Shown: piece after piece, positions 9,155-17,795 of the stretch
How positions within the stretch are numbered: the stretch's first letter is position 1
Layout of the letters: every line of letters starts with the position of its first letter
Origin: JADJPO01 sp963750395
Lineage (GTDB): Bacteria; Actinomycetota; Actinomycetes; Actinomycetales; Kineosporiaceae
Assembly: GCA_963750395.1 (NCBI GenBank)
Contig: CAVVQM010000009.1
Coordinates: 256,831 to 320,830 of the forward strand
Direction of reading: 5' to 3'
Length of the DNA: 64,000 nucleotides
Made by a program: the position numbers and the translations under genes
The notes under the pieces: generated by a model
The model's input: the letters and a program-made list of their open reading frames with translations, nothing else
Told to the model about the DNA's origin: nothing
Database searches by the model: none

Positions 9155-10557
9155 CGCGTGCCCGTACCGGCCTCGGCCTCGGCCGGCTCCTCGGGGGCGT
9201 AGGGGCTGGGCAGGTCGGCGTCCCCGGCACGCCAGCGCCGCGCCATCGACGTCAGGACGAAGTACGCCGCGACCGTCAGCGACGCGTACAGCAACGCCGT
9301 CCCGGTAAGCGTCACCCAGATCCACGGGTTCGACGTGACGGCGTCCTCGGTTCGCAGCACCTGCCAGACCACCCACGGCTGCCGCCCGACCTCGGTCGCG
9401 ATCCAGCCGGTCTCCACGGCCAGCATGGCCAGCGGACCGGCGACGGCGGCGAAGAGCAGGTACCAGCGGTTGTCCAGCAGGTCGTGGCCGCGCCACCGGG
9501 CGAACCAGAAGACGACCACGGACAGCGCGAGAAGCGTCCCGATGCCGATCATCGACTGGAACGCCAGGTGGGTGATGTTCACCGGCGGGATCTGGTCCGG
9601 TGGCACCGAATCCAGCCCCGGCACGGGTTTGTCGAAGGAGTTGCGGGCGATGAGGGAGCCGATCGCCGGGATGTCCAACGAGTACCGGACCTCGCCATCG
9701 ATGAGCAGTCCCCCCAGCCGCAGCGGGGCGGGCTGCTCCGTCGTCTCGGCGAGCTCGAACGCCGCCAGCTTGGCCGGCTGCCTCTCGGCGATGCGCAGGC
9801 CGAGCACGTGGCCGATCAGCGGCTGGACCAGCGCCGCAGCCGAGGCGAAGACGAAGGGCACCGTGAAGCCCAGCCGGTGGTGCCGGTCGCGGCGCCCTCG
9901 CAGCATCCCCACCGCGTAGACCCCCGCCACGGTGAAGCCGACGACCATGTAGGCGGCCACCCACATGTGGGCGAACATCAGGTAGGCGCCGGGGTTGAGC
10001 AGGGCCGCCCACGGGTCGACGTCGACGACCTCGCCGTCCACGATCCGGAATCCGACCGGGTTGTTCATCCACGCGTTGACCGAGAGCACGAAGAAGGTGC
10101 CGAGGACGCCGGCGACCGCCATCGGCAACAGCATGAGCAGGTGCAGGCGGGGCGCCAGCCGTCCCCAGCCGTACAGGTAGATGCCGAGGAAGATCGCCTC
10201 GACGAAGAAGGACAGCCCCTCGAAGGCGAACGGCAGCCCGAGCACGTCGCCGAAGCGACCCATCAGCCCCGGCCACAGCAGCCCCATCTCGAAGCTCAGC
10301 ACGGTGCCTGACACCGCCCCGATGGCGAACAGGACCGCCGACGCCTTCGCCCAGCGCTGTGCGAGCAATAGCGCCGTCGCGTCGTCGCGGTGCACGCCGC
10401 GCCAGTGCAGGACGAAGATGAGTGCGGGTAGGGCGACCCCGAAGCAGGCCAGCAGGATGTGCCAGCCCAGCGAGAGCGCCATCTGCATCCGCGCCGGCAG
10501 GAGTCCGGCCGGCGCGTCGGTCCCCAGATCGGCCATCAGCGCGAGGGTTGTCGTCAC
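9151..10557 (-). CDS. cydA: Cytochrome bd ubiquinol/menaquinol oxidase subunit I
   Basis: A 468-residue haem-carrying subunit. The N-terminal haem-ligand histidine is in LSLGWHILLACFGVALP, and GRQPWVVWQVLRTEDAVT is the GRxQPW-region motif close to the quinol site. The length and the short loop between helices 6 and 7 indicate the short Q-loop type common in Actinobacteria and Firmicutes. The start is GTG 10557 or the internal ATG at 10536 (MADLGT). The product works with cydB, which overlaps by 4 nt. The 120-bp gap up to the divergent SRPBCC gene should hold both promoters. Confidence 0.95.
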   Translation of the reverse strand: MTTTLALMADLGTDAPAGLLPARMQMALSLGWHILLACFGVALPALIFVLHWRGVHRDDATALLLAQRWAKASAVLFAIGAVSGTVLSFEMGLLWPGLMGRFGDVLGLPFAFEGLSFFVEAIFLGIYLYGWGRLAPRLHLLMLLPMAVAGVLGTFFVLSVNAWMNNPVGFRIVDGEVVDVDPWAALLNPGAYLMFAHMWVAAYMVVGFTVAGVYAVGMLRGRRDRHHRLGFTVPFVFASAAALVQPLIGHVLGLRIAERQPAKLAAFELAETTEQPAPLRLGGLLIDGEVRYSLDIPAIGSLIARNSFDKPVPGLDSVPPDQIPPVNITHLAFQSMIGIGTLLALSVVVFWFARWRGHDLLDNRWYLLFAAVAGPLAMLAVETGWIATEVGRQPWVVWQVLRTEDAVTSNPWIWVTLTGTALLYASLTVAAYFVLTSMARRWRAGDADLPSPYAPEEPAEAEAGTGTR

Positions 10558-10677
10558 CCGTCAGACGCTACGCGGCGGCGCCCACGGAGGGAACCGTCGG
10601 GAGCCACCGCGAGGGGTGGCCGGCGCAATCCCACCGCCCTACCTCGCCATACCGCCCTGCCTCGCGATACTGAGGCC

Positions 10678-11190
10678 ATGGGTGGCGCGATCGAGTTCGA
10701 GGTCGCCTCCGCCCTGGCCGCTGACCGGGCCGAGGTCTGGCGGGCCGTCTCTTCCATGAGGGGCGTCAACCGCGAACTCCATCCCTTCGTTCACATGACG
10801 TCTCCACGAGGGCGGCGTGCGCTGCCATCCGTCGTGACACCGGGGCAGGTGGTCTTTCGGAGTTGGCTCTTGCTGTTCGCCGTGGTGCCCTTCGACCGAC
10901 ACGCGCTCGCGCTCGAGCACGTCGAGCACGGAAGCGGTTTCGTCGAGGAGTCGAGTTCCTGGCTGCAACGCCGCTGGCGACACGAGCGAACGCTGACCGA
11001 GGCACGGGGTGGCGGCTGCGTCGTCCGCGACCGACTCGCGATCGAGCCTCGCCTGCGACTCAGCCGACCGATCGTCGCTGCCATCGCTCGACATCTCTTC
11101 GGGCATCGTCACCGGCGACTGCAGAAGCAGTTCGAGGGTCACCCCACGACGGTGAGTGACGGTGAGCCAGGTCTATCGCCGGACACCTGA
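10678..11190 (+). CDS. SRPBCC-like (polyketide cyclase/START fold) protein
   Basis: A 170-residue protein resembling the SRPBCC ligand-binding fold: IEFEVASALAADRAEVWRAVSSM at the start, a central strand pair, and the closing helix LSRPIVAAIARHLFGHRHRRLQKQFEG. The ATG at 10678 begins the first strand, which supports this start. Divergent from cydA. Ligand and role unknown. Confidence 0.7.
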   Translation: MGGAIEFEVASALAADRAEVWRAVSSMRGVNRELHPFVHMTSPRGRRALPSVVTPGQVVFRSWLLLFAVVPFDRHALALEHVEHGSGFVEESSSWLQRRWRHERTLTEARGGGCVVRDRLAIEPRLRLSRPIVAAIARHLFGHRHRRLQKQFEGHPTTVSDGEPGLSPDT

Positions 11191-11204
11191 TAGGCCCCGG
11201 GCTG

Positions 11205-11325
11205 GGCATGGTCCACGACGTCGGCGAGGTCGATCTTGCCGTCCTGGACGAGCTTGATGGGTTCGGGGTGGTCGTTGACGTAGGCGATGGTGCCACGCAG
11301 ATCGACCTCCTTGAGCACGATCTTC
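11205..11325 (-). pseudogene. C-terminal relic of a butanediol-dehydrogenase-type zinc alcohol dehydrogenase
   Basis: The minus strand from about 11325 reads VLKEVDLRGTIAYVNDHPEP then IKLVQDGKIDLADVVD. This matches the nucleotide-domain end of (R,R)-butanediol dehydrogenase-like medium-chain dehydrogenases. The zinc ligands, the Rossmann loop and the true C-terminus are all missing. It abuts the C-terminal end of the HemW-like relic, so two unrelated gene tails are joined here. Confidence 0.5.
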
Positions 11326-11339
11326 AGCGCTTCGTGGTG

Positions 11340-12255
11340 GTGGGGTCAGATGACGTGGTCGGCCACGCCGGTGTCGCGTGCTCGATCATCATCTCCGCCC
11401 ACAGCGACTCGATCCTGCGGTGGGTGACTCACTCCTCTTGGTAGTGGAAACGGTCGCGCCGGACTGCGTGAGCACCACGGCGTCACCGGCTCGCCGTGAC
11501 CAGCCCGCCGCCCGGGTCAGGCCACGCAGCGCCGCCGATACGGGATGAGCCAGGAGCGGGTCGTCGCCCTGTACCGGCATCGTCCCTGTGTAGGCCTGCC
11601 AGAAGGTGCGGTAGGCAGCGGCCGGCGCCCGAGGCAGGTGGACCAGGCGTGCCAGCGGCAGACGACCCTCTGCGAGGGCCTGGTGATACTGCGTGATCCC
11701 GAAATGATTGACGAGAAATGGCTGCCGGTGAACGACGCCGCGCCCGCGTCCAGGCCGAGGCAATACGGCCGCGTGATCGACGTGTCCGTCGGCGACCCGA
11801 TCCGGGTCGTCGAGCAGGGTCTGCGGGTCGTCGTGAGCGGTGTCGAAGATGAGGTCGACGTCCACGCAATCGAAGACCCCAAGTGCGTTCTCCACCGCGG
11901 CGCGACTGTCTTTCGGGGTCCCGGGGCGTCGGAGCCGTCGCGTCGTCCTCGGGTCGAAGGACTGGACCCCCAGGCTGACGTGGGAGAACCCGAGCGCCTT
12001 GAGCCTGTCCGCGCCCTCGCGCGTCATGTGCGGGGGCAGGACCTCCCTCGATGCCTCGCGCCCGAGGGCGCTCACATACCGGGCAGCCACGCCCGGCACG
12101 TACGGCACCTTGTTGTACGGGCAGAACGGGCAGATGGGGCGGCAGAACGGGATGTGGACGTAGAGCCCGGGCGGCGCGGCGAACATCGACGACACCTCAC
12201 CCGGCGAGGGGATCCGCCGGGGCTCGTCGAAGCGGATCCCCAGGTGGCGGGGCAC
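11340..12255 (-). pseudogene. HemW/HemN-like radical SAM protein, decayed
   Basis: The N-terminal part is intact: PPGLYVHIPFCRPICPFCPY has the radical-SAM CxxxCxxC iron-sulfur motif, followed by ALGFSHVSLGVQSFDP and DCVDVDLIFDT. After LLDDPDRV about 80 residues expected in the family are missing. The sequence then resumes in another frame (TSITRPYCLGLDAGAASFTG), returns to the first frame (FLVNHFGITQYHQALAEGRL ... FWQAYTG), and shifts once more to RFHYQEE-stop-VTHRRIESLWAEMM. The in-frame TGA at 11429-11431 stands where homologues have Trp. Family members are coproporphyrinogen-oxidase-like or haem-chaperone enzymes; this copy is not functional. Confidence 0.7.
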
Positions 12256-12258
12256 AGG

Positions 12259-12684
12259 TCAGTCGGCCGACAGTCGCGCCGGTTGCCGCTCGGCACTGTC
12301 ACCCACGGGTGTCGCCACCACTCGCAGGTAGCGCTCGATGTGCCAGCGTCGCCAGGATCGCGCCAGGGCGGGCGGAACCAGCGCCAGAGCGGTGTCCGCG
12401 TCAATGACCTCGGGCCGACTGACCTCGTACAGCACCCCGGCGTTGCGAATGGTCCCCGTCCCGGCTGCGAGCAGGTTGCGCAGCCAGTCCACGTCGGTGC
12501 CGTAGGGCAGCGGCAGGATGAAGCCGTCTGGAACCGTGATCGCGACGACCGGGGTGGCATAGGCCTTGCCCGATCGCCGTCCGGTGTGGTGGAGGGCGGC
12601 CGCATACCAGTGCTTGCGGCCTGCCACGGTCGTCATGACGGGGTTGAGCACGTATTTGTTGAAGCGGCGGATCGCGTTCCTCAT
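12259..12684 (-). CDS. Deazaflavin (F420)-dependent nitroreductase family protein
   Basis: A 141-residue split-beta-barrel protein of the DDN family. Typical features are MRNAIRRFNKYVLNPVM at the start, HHTGRRSGKAYATPVVAI, the strand FILPLPYGTDVDWLRNLLAAG and the cofactor-side GTIRNAGVLYEVS. The ATG at 12684 is chosen because gaagg lies just upstream (about 12691-12697) and the family begins here; upstream extensions have no family similarity. Members use coenzyme F420H2 or other flavins to reduce varied substrates. This one appears intact between two relic genes. Confidence 0.85.
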   Translation of the reverse strand: MRNAIRRFNKYVLNPVMTTVAGRKHWYAAALHHTGRRSGKAYATPVVAITVPDGFILPLPYGTDVDWLRNLLAAGTGTIRNAGVLYEVSRPEVIDADTALALVPPALARSWRRWHIERYLRVVATPVGDSAERQPARLSAD

Positions 12685-12879
12685 CGTGGAACACCTTCCT
12701 TCTGAGAAGGCCAGCGCATGCCGGATTCGGCTGCCTGTTTCGGCCCGATTCCACGCTAGCCCTGCGCGTCTGGCCGATATCGGGTACTTGGTCCAGATGT
12801 GTGCGCCCAGCCGGTTGACGGCCCGGCTCACGCCCGACGACGCACCGACAAGACCGGCCCCCGACCCGCGTTTCCATAG

Positions 12880-12962
12880 GCTGGGACAGGGGCAGGGACG
12901 TCATCGCGGACCTGCTCGACCGGGGTCACCTGGACCAGGTCCTCGGGGACGAGGCCGAGGAC
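12880..12962 (+). repeat. Relic copy of the HEPN gene 5' end
   Basis: These about 83 bases on the plus strand match the coding strand of the first 28 codons of the HEPN gene at 18541-18622 (minus strand there) with only a few mismatches; both read GSDVIADLLDRGHLDQVLGD or nearly so (here GRDVIADLL...). The piece is in inverted orientation relative to its source and is directly followed by an integrase fragment that in the source lies about 0.7 kb upstream of the HEPN gene. Confidence 0.8.
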
Positions 12963-12980
12963 GAGGCCGAGGACGCCGCG

Positions 12981-13117
12981 CTGCTCGACAGCCTGTCGGA
13001 CCACTCCGCCGCCAGCCGATGCCAGAGCGTGGCGGTGTCGGCGCCGATGGTGAGGCTGCGGCCAGGACCGGATTTCGGCACGGTGATCTGACCGGCGGAC
13101 ACCGCTCGGTCGATGTC
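12981..13117 (-). repeat. Relic copy of an internal integrase segment
   Basis: About 137 bases nearly identical to 19691-19826 of the decayed tRNA-Arg integrase. Read on the minus strand both give IDRAVSAGQITVPKSG, then LTIGADTATLWHRLAAEWSD and RLSSSA. Arg/Gly and a few synonymous changes separate the copies. With the adjoining HEPN fragment it shows that a second, related island once existed or recombined about 6 kb away. Confidence 0.85.
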
Positions 13118-13139
13118 GGAGCCCGGACTACCTCGCCTG

Positions 13140-13540
13140 CGGCGGCTTTCCCCGGGCGGTCGCAGAACACGCCCGCACCGGCGCGGTCTCGCAACCCCTA
13201 CCTGCGTGACCCGGCAGCATGGCTGCGGACCTCGGGCTCGCCAGCCGACCGCCGGGTCGTCGGATCCCAGGCCAAGCTCTACCTCACCGATCCGGTCCTG
13301 GCCTGGCTCCCGGCGCGGCTGCGCGCGGGGCTGCCCGACCCCGACATGACCCGACTCACCGAGTCCGTCCTGGCCGTCACCCTCGCCCGGGCGATCGACG
13401 GGCTCGAGGAGGGCCGCTGGACCAGCGGGGACACCATCGCCTACGCGCGCACCCTGTCCGGCAACGAGGTCGACCTCGCGCCGGTCAGGGTGCCGACCCC
13501 GGCCGGCGTCGTCCACAGCGTCCCCCTGGAAGCCAAGTGA
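13140..13540 (+). pseudogene. DUF4143-type ATPase C-terminal relic
   Basis: The frame contains AKLYLTDPVLAWLPARLRAG, LTESVLAVTLARAIDGLEEG, ARTLSGNEVDLAPV and VHSVPLEAK. This is the C-terminal DUF4143 (restriction-endonuclease-like) domain found in AAA-family proteins that carry it behind an ATPase domain. The ATPase part is missing. The frame stops at a TGA (13538-13540) where homologues continue EAKW, and in-frame codons after it still read VDQGWR. So it is both 5'-truncated and ended by a nonsense change. Confidence 0.65.
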
Positions 13541-13713
13541 GTGGACCAGGGGTGGCGCTTCTGCCGGCCTGAATGCTTCTTGCGCCGGCAGCATCCGCGC
13601 GCTGTGGATGCGACCTCGACGGTAGAGCCGGTCCAGGCTGGTGGCCGCCTCGCCGTCGGTGGCGGAGCGGCTACAGGTGGGGGATCCGAGGGCCGACGAA
13701 AAGGGGGTCAACC

Positions 13714-14370
13714 ATGATCAGGGAGCCCACGATGACAGGCAGGGACGCAGGCGCATCCTCCTCGGCCGCAGTGCGTGGACCCGGCTCGCGTGGCCGCCGT
13801 CGGCGACGGTCCGGGTCCGCCGCTGTCGCGGCGGCAGTGCTCACGGGGTTGCTCGGCAGCGGCGCGATGGTCTGGCAGAGCACCGCGGCTGCGTTCACGT
13901 CCAGCACGTCCAACGGCTCGAACTCCTGGACGACGGGCAGCGTCACCCTGGCAGATGACGACACCGGTGCCGCCATGTTTTCCGCGACGGGTCTGGTGCC
14001 GGGCTCGACGGGATCGAACTGCATCGCGGTCAGCTACACCGGCACCGTGGCCACCACGGTGAAGCTGTACGCCTCCGCCGCCGCCGACGCCTCCAGCGTC
14101 GCCCAGTACCTGGACCTGACCATCGAGGCCGGCACCGGGGGCGGATTCGGATCCTGCGGCGGGTTCAGCGCCGGCTCCACGATCTACTCCGGCAGCCTGG
14201 CCGCCTTCACCTCGACGCACGTGGCCTACGGCTCCGGCGTCGGGACGTGGGCGCCGTCCGGCGCCGCCGCCAAGGTCTACCGGATCACCTACACCCTGAA
14301 CGCGGGCACGCCGAACGCCAAGCAGGGTGCCACCACCACGGCGACCTTCCAGTGGGAAGCCCAGGCCTGA
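13714..14370 (+). CDS. TasA/camelysin-like secreted protein with SipW-type signal peptide
   Basis: A 218-residue protein. A basic stretch (RGRRRRRSG) precedes the hydrophobic signal AAVAAAVLTGLLGSGAMVWQ and the sequence STAAAFTSSTSNGSNSW. This resembles the SipW-dependent signal of TasA/CalY-type fibre proteins, in which the mature part begins close after an A-F. The rest is a Ser/Thr/Gly-rich beta protein with two cysteines (SNCIAVSY and FGSCGGF). The ATG at 13714 has a ribosome-binding site (aaggggg, about 13701). The next gene, 50 bp downstream, encodes a signal peptidase I of the SipW/archaeal type, the enzyme expected to process it. A role in a surface fibre or biofilm matrix is inference. 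Confidence 0.7.
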   Translation: MIREPTMTGRDAGASSSAAVRGPGSRGRRRRRSGSAAVAAAVLTGLLGSGAMVWQSTAAAFTSSTSNGSNSWTTGSVTLADDDTGAAMFSATGLVPGSTGSNCIAVSYTGTVATTVKLYASAAADASSVAQYLDLTIEAGTGGGFGSCGGFSAGSTIYSGSLAAFTSTHVAYGSGVGTWAPSGAAAKVYRITYTLNAGTPNAKQGATTTATFQWEAQA

Positions 14371-14419
14371 GCATGGTGGCGGCACCGAGCGCGGTGTTCC
14401 GCCCGGGGGGGCATCTGGC

Positions 14420-15110
14420 ATGAGTCGGCCGCACCTGCGCCGTCGTCCCCTGCGGCCCGGTGCGCCGCTGAGGTGGATCGCCGTCGCGTGCATCGGGTGG
14501 CTGTCGTCGGTCGCCGGCCTGATGTGGTGGGCCACCATCCCGGTCACCTTCGGCTGGCAGCCTGCCATCGTGCTGTCCGCATCGATGGCCCCCGCCCTCC
14601 GGACGGGCGACGTGGTTCTGCTCGATCCCGTGGAGCACCCCGAGGCTCTGCCGTCGGGCCGCGTGGTCAACGTGTCCGACCCTGCGCGGCCGGGGGGCGC
14701 CTTCCTGCACCGGCTGATCCGCCACACCCCCGATGGCGCGCTGGTCACCCGCGGGGACGCCAACGCAACCGAGGACTACCCACCCGTCTCCGCTGCCCGG
14801 GTGCGCGGCGAGGTCCGCATGGTCGTCCCGTTCCTGGGCGGACCCGTGGTCGCGGCCCGTGCGGGGAACCCCATCCCCGCGGCCGCCGTCGCGCTGATGA
14901 CCTGGACGGCTCTGACGGCCACGCTGGCAGGCACGGGGCACCGGCCCGTCGGTCGGGGGCGAGCGCCGCAGCGCCACCGCGCCGTCCGGCGTGCGAGCCG
15001 TCGGGGTCCACGCCACCGGAGTGGGCCGTCGCCTCGGCGGCTGCGGCGCTCGAGCGCCGCGGCGGTGCTGTGCCTGCTCATGGGTGTCGCAGTGACGGGT
15101 ACGCGCATGC
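14420..15110 (+). CDS. Signal peptidase I, SipW/ER type
   Basis: N-terminal membrane segment WIAVACIGWLSSVAGLMWW, then the catalytic Ser-Met in IVLSASMAPALRTGDVVLLD. Next come AFLHRLIRHTPDGALVTRGD, where His takes the place of the catalytic Lys of classical bacterial signal peptidases, and DYPPVSAARVRGEVRMVVPFLG. A second membrane segment (PIPAAAVALMTWTALTATLA) ends near 14935. The reading frame has no stop there and runs on through a second hydrophobic segment (AAAVLCLLMGVAVTG, about 15058-15102). That segment is probably the signal peptide of the following NHL protein, so the real end of this gene is unclear (lost stop, frameshift or fusion). It should cleave the preceding TasA-like protein. 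Confidence 0.75.
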
Positions 15111-16197
15111 ACGTCGACGTCCGCCCCGTTCTCGGCCGTCACGGCGGACGCGGCCAACGCCTTCACGCTCTCCTACTTCGCCTTCAACGCCGCCACCATC
15201 GCGACGTGGGCCGGTACCGGTGTCGGCGGATACAGCGGGGACGGAGGGCCGGCCACCGCGGCGCGACTGTCCCAGCCCAGCCAGGCGGCACTCGATGCCG
15301 CCGGCAACCTCTACCTGGCGGACATCAACAACAACCGGATCCGCAAGATCACCGCCGCCGGGACGATCACCACCATCGCAGGCACCGGAACGGCGAGCTA
15401 CGGCGGCGACGGCGGACCTGCCACCAGCGCGGCGATCAGCGGCCCTCGCGGCGTGGCCATCGACCCTTCAGGCAGCCTGTACATCGCCGACTCGAACAAC
15501 AACCGGATCCGCAAGGTCACCTCCGGTGGCACCATCACGACCATCGCCGGGACCGGGGTCGCGGGGTACTCGGGGGACGGCGGCGCCGCCACCTCGGCCC
15601 AGCTCAACCTGCCCAGAGGCATCGACCCTGGACGGGTCCGGCAACCTCTACGTGGTCGACAGCTCCAACTACCGGGTGCGGCGCATCACCCCGGGCGGCA
15701 CCATCACCACCGTCGCCGGCACCGGAACCAGCGGCTACAGCGGTGACGGGGGGGCCGCCACGTCCGCGAAGATCAGTCAGTCGTACGACATCGCCGTGGA
15801 CGGCTCGGGCTGCCCCTACCTGGCCGACACCAACAACCATCGGATCCGCCGCTTCTGCGTCGGCGCCACCATCTCCACCGTCGCGGGGACCGGCACCGCC
15901 GGGTACAGCGGCGACGGGGGCCCCGCCACCAGCGCTGGGCTCAAAGGCCCCTCCGGCGTTGCCGTCGATGCCGCCGGAGTCCTCTACATCGCCGACCGGC
16001 TCAACAACCGGCTCCGCAAGGTCACCCCCGCAGGCACCATCACCACTCTGGCCGGCACCGGTGCCGCCTCGTCCACCGGGGATGGCGGCGCCGCCACACT
16101 CGCCACCCTGTACGGACCCCGCTCCGTGGCGACCGCAACCAGTCACCTCTACGTCATCGAACAGGACGGCGAACGCATCCGCCGCCTGACCGGCTGA
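15111..16197 (+). pseudogene. NHL-repeat (six-bladed beta-propeller) secreted protein, frameshifted
   Basis: Six repeats of the form AGTGxxGYSGDGGPATSA ... NLYIADxNNNRIRKV are visible. Repeats 1-2 and most of 3 are in the frame of 15453, and the rest, to the stop at 16197, is in the frame of 14473. The break lies near 15625-15632, where gcatcgaccctgg appears to have one extra base in place of an Ala-Leu-Asp codon run. The apparent SipW-type signal peptide (RRSSAAAVLCLLMGVAVTG) lies just upstream in a third frame, joining near 15105. Six repeats would close one propeller. With the TasA-like protein and SipW it may form a secreted surface system, now broken. Confidence 0.7.
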
Positions 16198-16210
16198 GCG
16201 CCGAGCGGGT

Positions 16211-16630
16211 CGACGGAGCCCTTGCCCGGTCAGCTTCACGTGATTCGGACCTGCCGGCGCCGGCGGTCCCAGAACGCGTCGATCTCGGGGCGGGCGGTGA
16301 CGTCGACCTCCTCACCGCGGTTCCATGGGCGAGGTAGAGCGCGACAGCGCCACCGGTGATCGTGACGTCGGCCCGATCGACGACGCCCGGCCAGGACCGA
16401 ACCCGGACCACGATTCCGCTGGCCGAGGACGTCGCCCCGGTCGGCGTGCCCGGTGTGCTGGGCCGTCTCGGCGACGATGTGCGAGAGCGTCCGCCGTGCT
16501 GACCGGACGGCGCCTGCAGGCGCACGTAGTCGTCGGCGCAGTGCCGGTAGTCGAACCGGGTCCTGGCCGACAGCTGCCCGTCGGCGTCGAGGCCGTCCAG
16601 GTAGACATCCAGCGACTCGCCCACCGTCAT
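16211..16630 (-). pseudogene. Tyrosine-recombinase N-terminal relic plus unknown tail
   Basis: The ATG at 16630 opens MTVGESLDVYLDGLDADGQL then SARTRFDYRHCADDYVRLQ, a SAM-like (core-binding) N-terminal domain of tyrosine integrases. After about 45 residues the family resemblance is lost. Downstream pieces in other frames (ADVTITGGAVALYLAHGT; EEVDVTARPEIDAFWDRR) look coding but I do not recognise them. No catalytic domain is present. It lies about 190 bp from the tRNA-Arg att copy at 16817, in the same orientation as the integrase next to the tRNA, which suggests stacked integrations. Confidence 0.45.
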
Positions 16631-16816
16631 CGTCCCGCTTCTCGGGCGAATCTGACCGGTCTCGACCCGACCGACCGGCTCGCGCCGCGCCCGCGCCGCC
16701 TCGGCCGCCATCGACCCCACCCCCACCGTGAGAACCGGCTGAGAACCGGTCGGTTCTAACGGGTTAGGAACACTTCAACGCCAGCGGCCGAAAGAGCTCT
16801 GACCTGGGCTGATGCG

Positions 16817-16859
16817 GCGCGCCCGTAGGGATTCGAACCCCAAACCTTCTGATCCGTAG
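16817..16859. repeat. Left att site: 43-bp copy of the tRNA-Arg 3' half
   Basis: Identical over 43 bases to 20431-20473, the 3' half (anticodon arm to discriminator) of the tRNA-Arg gene. Sequence diverges at once on both sides. A partial tRNA copy of this kind is the standard product of site-specific integration by tyrosine recombinases. The 3.6 kb between the two copies is the inserted island. Confidence 0.9.
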
Positions 16860-17023
16860 GTCTGCCAGGGCCGGCGCCCGTACTTGTCCGCGCGTGGCCG
16901 CTGGTGCCCGATGTGGCCGCTGACCTCGATATTCGTCGTCCGGTCGTGCACCGCTCGGGCCCGCTGGGGGCCCTCCTTGACAGCCGGTTGGTTCTCACAG
17001 CGGTTCTCACCGGCGCTGGGGCT

Positions 17024-17692
17024 TCACGCAGATCGTGTCCGGGTGGGCTGTGATCGCGCGGATCCGGAGGCGAACCCGAGCCAGGTGTGTCGGTTGCCGG
17101 CCCAGCACCATCCGACCTTGGGCGAGTTGCGGTTGGCGCGTCCGTCTCGTCCCGTGCCATTGCTGATCCACAGGGCTGGGACCCGGGCATCGTGGGTTCC
17201 GTCCGGCTTGTGGAGGCGGGAGCCCATGGTCATGAAGCAGTTGTTGCGGGTCATGGCTGCGGGTTGCTGGATCAGCCAGAAGAGTCCCTCGGTGAGGGTG
17301 AGCGGGGTGCGCCCGGACGCGGCGATGCTCGGGAGTGCCTCGTTGGGCGTCCAGTTCGACCATTCGTCTCCCCGCTGGAGGTCATGGAGAAGGTAGAGCG
17401 CGGTGTCGGGCGGTTCGGCGGCGGTGATGGGTCGGAACTGGTCGACATCGGTCATGTCTTCGACCACAAAACCTGGCTTGCCGTCGTGGTGCAGGGACGG
17501 CACGAGTATCGAGACGGGGATCCGGTCTGGATGGATCACCAGCAGCGATCCGGTCGCCGCGTGGGCTGCTGCCTGACGGACCGCGGTGGCCGTCAGACCG
17601 CTGCGTGTGTGCAGTCCCAGGGCGATGAGTCGTTCTGCCTGATCCACCGGGGCGGGAAGAGCCGCGCGTTGGAAGCGATCGCCGCCGACCAC
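17024..17692 (-). CDS. DUF5701 family protein
   Basis: Most of the 222 residues match DUF5701: SLLVIHPDRIPVSILVPSL, VEDMTDVDQFRPI, YLLHDLQRGDEWSNWTPNEA, GRTPLTLTEGLFWLIQQPAA, ALWISNGTGRDGRAN, and the end KVGWCWAGNRHTWLGFAS. The family is actinobacterial and of unknown function. The first about 14 codons (from 17692) are antisense to the aldo/keto reductase relic and lack family similarity, so the true N-terminus was probably replaced at a junction. It may be translated from a fortuitous start or be non-functional. Confidence 0.6.
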   Translation of the reverse strand: MVGGDRFQRAALPAPVDQAERLIALGLHTRSGLTATAVRQAAAHAATGSLLVIHPDRIPVSILVPSLHHDGKPGFVVEDMTDVDQFRPITAAEPPDTALYLLHDLQRGDEWSNWTPNEALPSIAASGRTPLTLTEGLFWLIQQPAAMTRNNCFMTMGSRLHKPDGTHDARVPALWISNGTGRDGRANRNSPKVGWCWAGNRHTWLGFASGSARSQPTRTRSA

Positions 17693-17795
17693 TCCACCAC
17701 ACCCGCGCAGGTGGCCCTACGCTGGCTCATCGAGGGCGGTGCCCTGACCATCCCCGGCGCCAAGAACGCCGACCAGGCCACCCAAGCCGACGACC
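17640..17795 (+). pseudogene. Aldo/keto reductase C-terminal fragment
   Basis: The plus strand reads RALEAIAADHSTTPAQVALR then WLIEGGALTIPGAKNADQA. This is the helix-strand pair near the end of aldo/keto reductases, in which IPGAKN-type sequence contacts NADPH. The catalytic Asp/Tyr/Lys/His part is missing. The piece ends near 17795, where an unrelated gene tail on the opposite strand begins. Confidence 0.6.

Noticed and set aside
11429..11431. TGA read as selenocysteine or recoded Trp in the HemW-like gene
   Set aside because: The same gene also has frameshifts and a deletion, and no SECIS-like element or recoding context is visible. Nonsense decay is simpler.
16756..16880. A second complete tRNA-Arg gene
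   Set aside because: Identity to the tRNA stops after 43 bp; the D-arm and 5' acceptor strand are missing.
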